Assembly: GCA_019456145.1 (NCBI GenBank)
Contig: VRUL01000005.1
Location: 1-64,000, forward strand
Length of the DNA stretch: 64,000 bases
Direction: 5' to 3'
From: Planctomycetota bacterium
Lineage (GTDB): Bacteria; Planctomycetota; Phycisphaerae; Sedimentisphaerales; Anaerobacaceae
Below the pieces are notes generated by a model that saw only the letters and a program-made list of their open reading frames with translations, searched no databases and was not told where the DNA came from. The number at the start of each line of letters is the position of its first letter. Position 1 is the first letter of the stretch. Shown piece by piece: positions 62,462 through 64,000 of the stretch. The position numbers and the translations under genes are program-made.

Positions 62462-63340
62462 GTGTATAACGGGCACAAAAGATATGCAATGTTTATTGGG
62501 AGATGGCAGCCTTTCCATAATGGCCACAAATATCTTATTGACAATGCAATTACTCAGGGTCAGGATGTCTGTATAGCCCTCCGAGACACTGAGATCTCTG
62601 ATAAGAATCCCTACACCATTAACCAGCGAGCAGAAATGATAAGGCGAGTTTATGGGAATAAGGTGAAAGTTGCCGTTATTCCCGACATAGCCAGCATTAA
62701 CATCGGAAGAAAAGTTGGTTACGATGTCAATCGAATAGATCCTCCAAAGCAGATCGAAAAAATCTCAGGGACTAATGTTCGGTCAGGCGTTGATAACAAT
62801 GTACCCACAGAGGTTTCAGAGTATATAAAAACCCTGCAAACGACCCTGTGGATTACTGGTCTGCCTTGTGCAGGTAAAAGTACCCTGGCAAAGGGAATAA
62901 AAGAAGAACTGGACAATCGCGGCTATAAAGCCATTCATCTCGATGGAGATGACCTCAGGGGTAAACTGAATGCCGATCTTGGTTTTAGTGTAAAAGACAG
63001 AAAAGAAAATCTTCGACGGGTGGCTCATATCGCGAAACTATTTAACGAAAACGGCAATTTTGTTATTGCGAGCTTCATTTCTCCTTCAAACCAACTCAGG
63101 AAAATGGTTGCAGATATTGTCGGTAATTTCAGACTTGTCTATGCCAGGTGCAGTTTGGAGACCTGTGAAAAAAGAGATGTCAAAGGTATGTACAAAAAGG
63201 CCCGTTCAGGTGAAATACGGGAATTTACCGGTGTATCAGCACCTTTTGAAGAACCTGACAACGGCAGCATTGTTGTCGATACAGAAAACAACAATCTCGA
63301 AGATTGTGTTAAACGCATATTAAAAGAGATGAAGATTTGA
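62462..63340 (+). CDS. Nucleotidyltransferase-APS kinase fusion protein
   Basis: The 292-residue protein joins an N-terminal HxGH nucleotidyltransferase (about 8-125; GRWQPFHNGH with H19-N-G-H22, and ISGTNVR at 101-107) to a C-terminal adenylylsulfate kinase (about 127-290; P-loop GLPCAGKST from G133, then LDGDDLRGKLN, DLGFSVKDRKENLRR, FISPSN). The kinase makes PAPS from APS and ATP. The first domain resembles NMN/cytidylyl transferases. The GTG start has AAGGAG five bases upstream; the internal ATG (residue 10) is possible. It lies 14 bp after fliK, and a sulfotransferase gene follows. Confidence 0.85.
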   Translation: MYNGHKRYAMFIGRWQPFHNGHKYLIDNAITQGQDVCIALRDTEISDKNPYTINQRAEMIRRVYGNKVKVAVIPDIASINIGRKVGYDVNRIDPPKQIEKISGTNVRSGVDNNVPTEVSEYIKTLQTTLWITGLPCAGKSTLAKGIKEELDNRGYKAIHLDGDDLRGKLNADLGFSVKDRKENLRRVAHIAKLFNENGNFVIASFISPSNQLRKMVADIVGNFRLVYARCSLETCEKRDVKGMYKKARSGEIREFTGVSAPFEEPDNGSIVVDTENNNLEDCVKRILKEMKI

Positions 63341-63428
63341 TTTTATCAGACACAAGCCTTGATTGTTGGAGGAACATCTGTTTTTTGGTTTTGAAAAAAA
63401 ATAAAACAATTTGAGGGCAATGGTTACT

Positions 63429-64000
63429 ATGGGAACAACCTTGAAGTATGATGAATTGGATTTTAAAGAAAACACCAATGTAAATGAAATAACAAATAAA
63501 GGCATTCTGGTTTTCACTGTGCATAGAAGCGGTTCAATGCTTGTACATACTCTTTGCAGCGAGTTATGCAGTAGGGCCGGTATAACATATTATTCTCCTC
63601 ACGAAAGAGAATTCTTTTTGCCTGAAACCGAAGAGATAATCAACAGCGAGTACTGGGAAGCCAAGAGGGGATGTTTCGGACCAATTCGATGGTTTGTAAA
63701 TGTACCCAATATAGAAGATTATAATGTTATTGTGCATCTAAGGGACCCCCGAGATGTATTAGTTTCGATGTTCTATTCATATTGTTATAGTCATGATGGC
63801 GAAATTGAAGGGAACACCGGCTACAGGAAAAAAGTTTCAGATGCCGGCATTGACAATTTTGTCTTGAATATGACAAGTGGCAAGCCGCCAATAAGGAGGT
63901 ATGGAACGGGCCAGCCGCTTTTGATGGGAAATGTTCTGGAAAGATATGAAAATTACGTTGCCAATTTGTGGGGCAGGCCGAATGTGACATTTATAAAATA
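63429..64000 (+). CDS. Sulfotransferase, 3' end beyond the window (partial)
   Basis: 190 codons are visible. The 5'-phosphosulfate-binding loop is TVHRSGSML (about residues 30-38, R33) and the 3'-phosphate motif is VHLRDPRDVLVSMF (R105 region), which together identify a PAPS-dependent sulfotransferase. ATG 63429 is chosen; ATG 63420 is in frame, but GAGGG is only 2 bases before it. Following an APS kinase, it would use the PAPS made there to sulfate a glycan, lipid or protein. The acceptor cannot be told. Confidence 0.85.
   Translation, partial: MGTTLKYDELDFKENTNVNEITNKGILVFTVHRSGSMLVHTLCSELCSRAGITYYSPHEREFFLPETEEIINSEYWEAKRGCFGPIRWFVNVPNIEDYNVIVHLRDPRDVLVSMFYSYCYSHDGEIEGNTGYRKKVSDAGIDNFVLNMTSGKPPIRRYGTGQPLLMGNVLERYENYVANLWGRPNVTFIK

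Overview
This 64 kb window is dominated by a nearly complete flagellar gene cluster. It most likely comes from a planctomycete of the class Phycisphaerae (Sedimentisphaerales-like). I infer this from three things: a giant GLUG-repeat secreted protein ending in a dockerin-like tail, intergenic TTGGGTTCG and CACAAAGG-type repeats that I associate with that group, and many flagellar proteins that are recognisable but divergent and enlarged. P- and L-ring genes (flgA, flgH, flgI) are present, which implies a peptidoglycan layer and an outer membrane. No flagellin, rpoN, flhF or flhG gene is in view.

Layout. 1-6.1 kb: the tail of a probable chemoreceptor, then a plus-strand phosphorelay locus (4xCBS hybrid histidine kinase, receiver, Hpt, receiver) and a small coiled-coil membrane protein. 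6.1-7.7 kb: a gene-poor stretch with tandem repeats and a 215-bp MITE-like element flanked by an 8-bp target duplication. 7.7-11.5 kb: a 1274-aa GLUG protein. 11.8-12.6 kb: a zinc-ribbon protein and an HPP-family membrane protein.

12.8-25.4 kb (minus strand): one long unit read as TPR/STN protein, TPR protein, NtrC-like activator, fliL, fliM, fliN, flhA, a small membrane protein, fliA, two small unknowns, two lipoproteins and a FlgM-like protein. 25.6-27.1 kb: a second sigma-54 activator. 28.0-46.4 kb (plus strand): flgD, an unknown gene, flgE, a PilZ protein, flgF, flgG, flgA, flgH, flgI, flgJ, flgN, flgK, flgL, a zinc-ribbon protein, a LuxR-type regulator, two TPR proteins, a FliT/FlgN-like chaperone and fliD.

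46.4-60.3 kb (minus strand): flgB, flgC, fliE, fliF, two tandem fliG genes, fliH, fliI, fliJ, a motE-like gene, motA and two motB genes, followed by fliO, fliP, fliQ, fliR and flhB. 60.7-62.4 kb (plus strand): fliK. The right edge holds a nucleotidyltransferase-APS kinase fusion and a partial sulfotransferase.

How it works together. Five near-perfect -24/-12 (sigma-54) promoters stand in front of the major flagellar units: the TPR/flhA/fliA unit, flgD, fliO, flgB and fliK. Both encoded sigma-54 activators have degenerate receiver domains. FliA and a FlgM-like protein are encoded in one of these units, which fits a hierarchy of sigma-54 activators, then hook-basal body, then FliA class genes. 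Unusual points are two FliG paralogues (one without the usual motor charges), two different MotB proteins behind one MotA, a FliM without a canonical CheY-binding N-terminus, and one beta-rich module shared by the hook protein and the filament cap.
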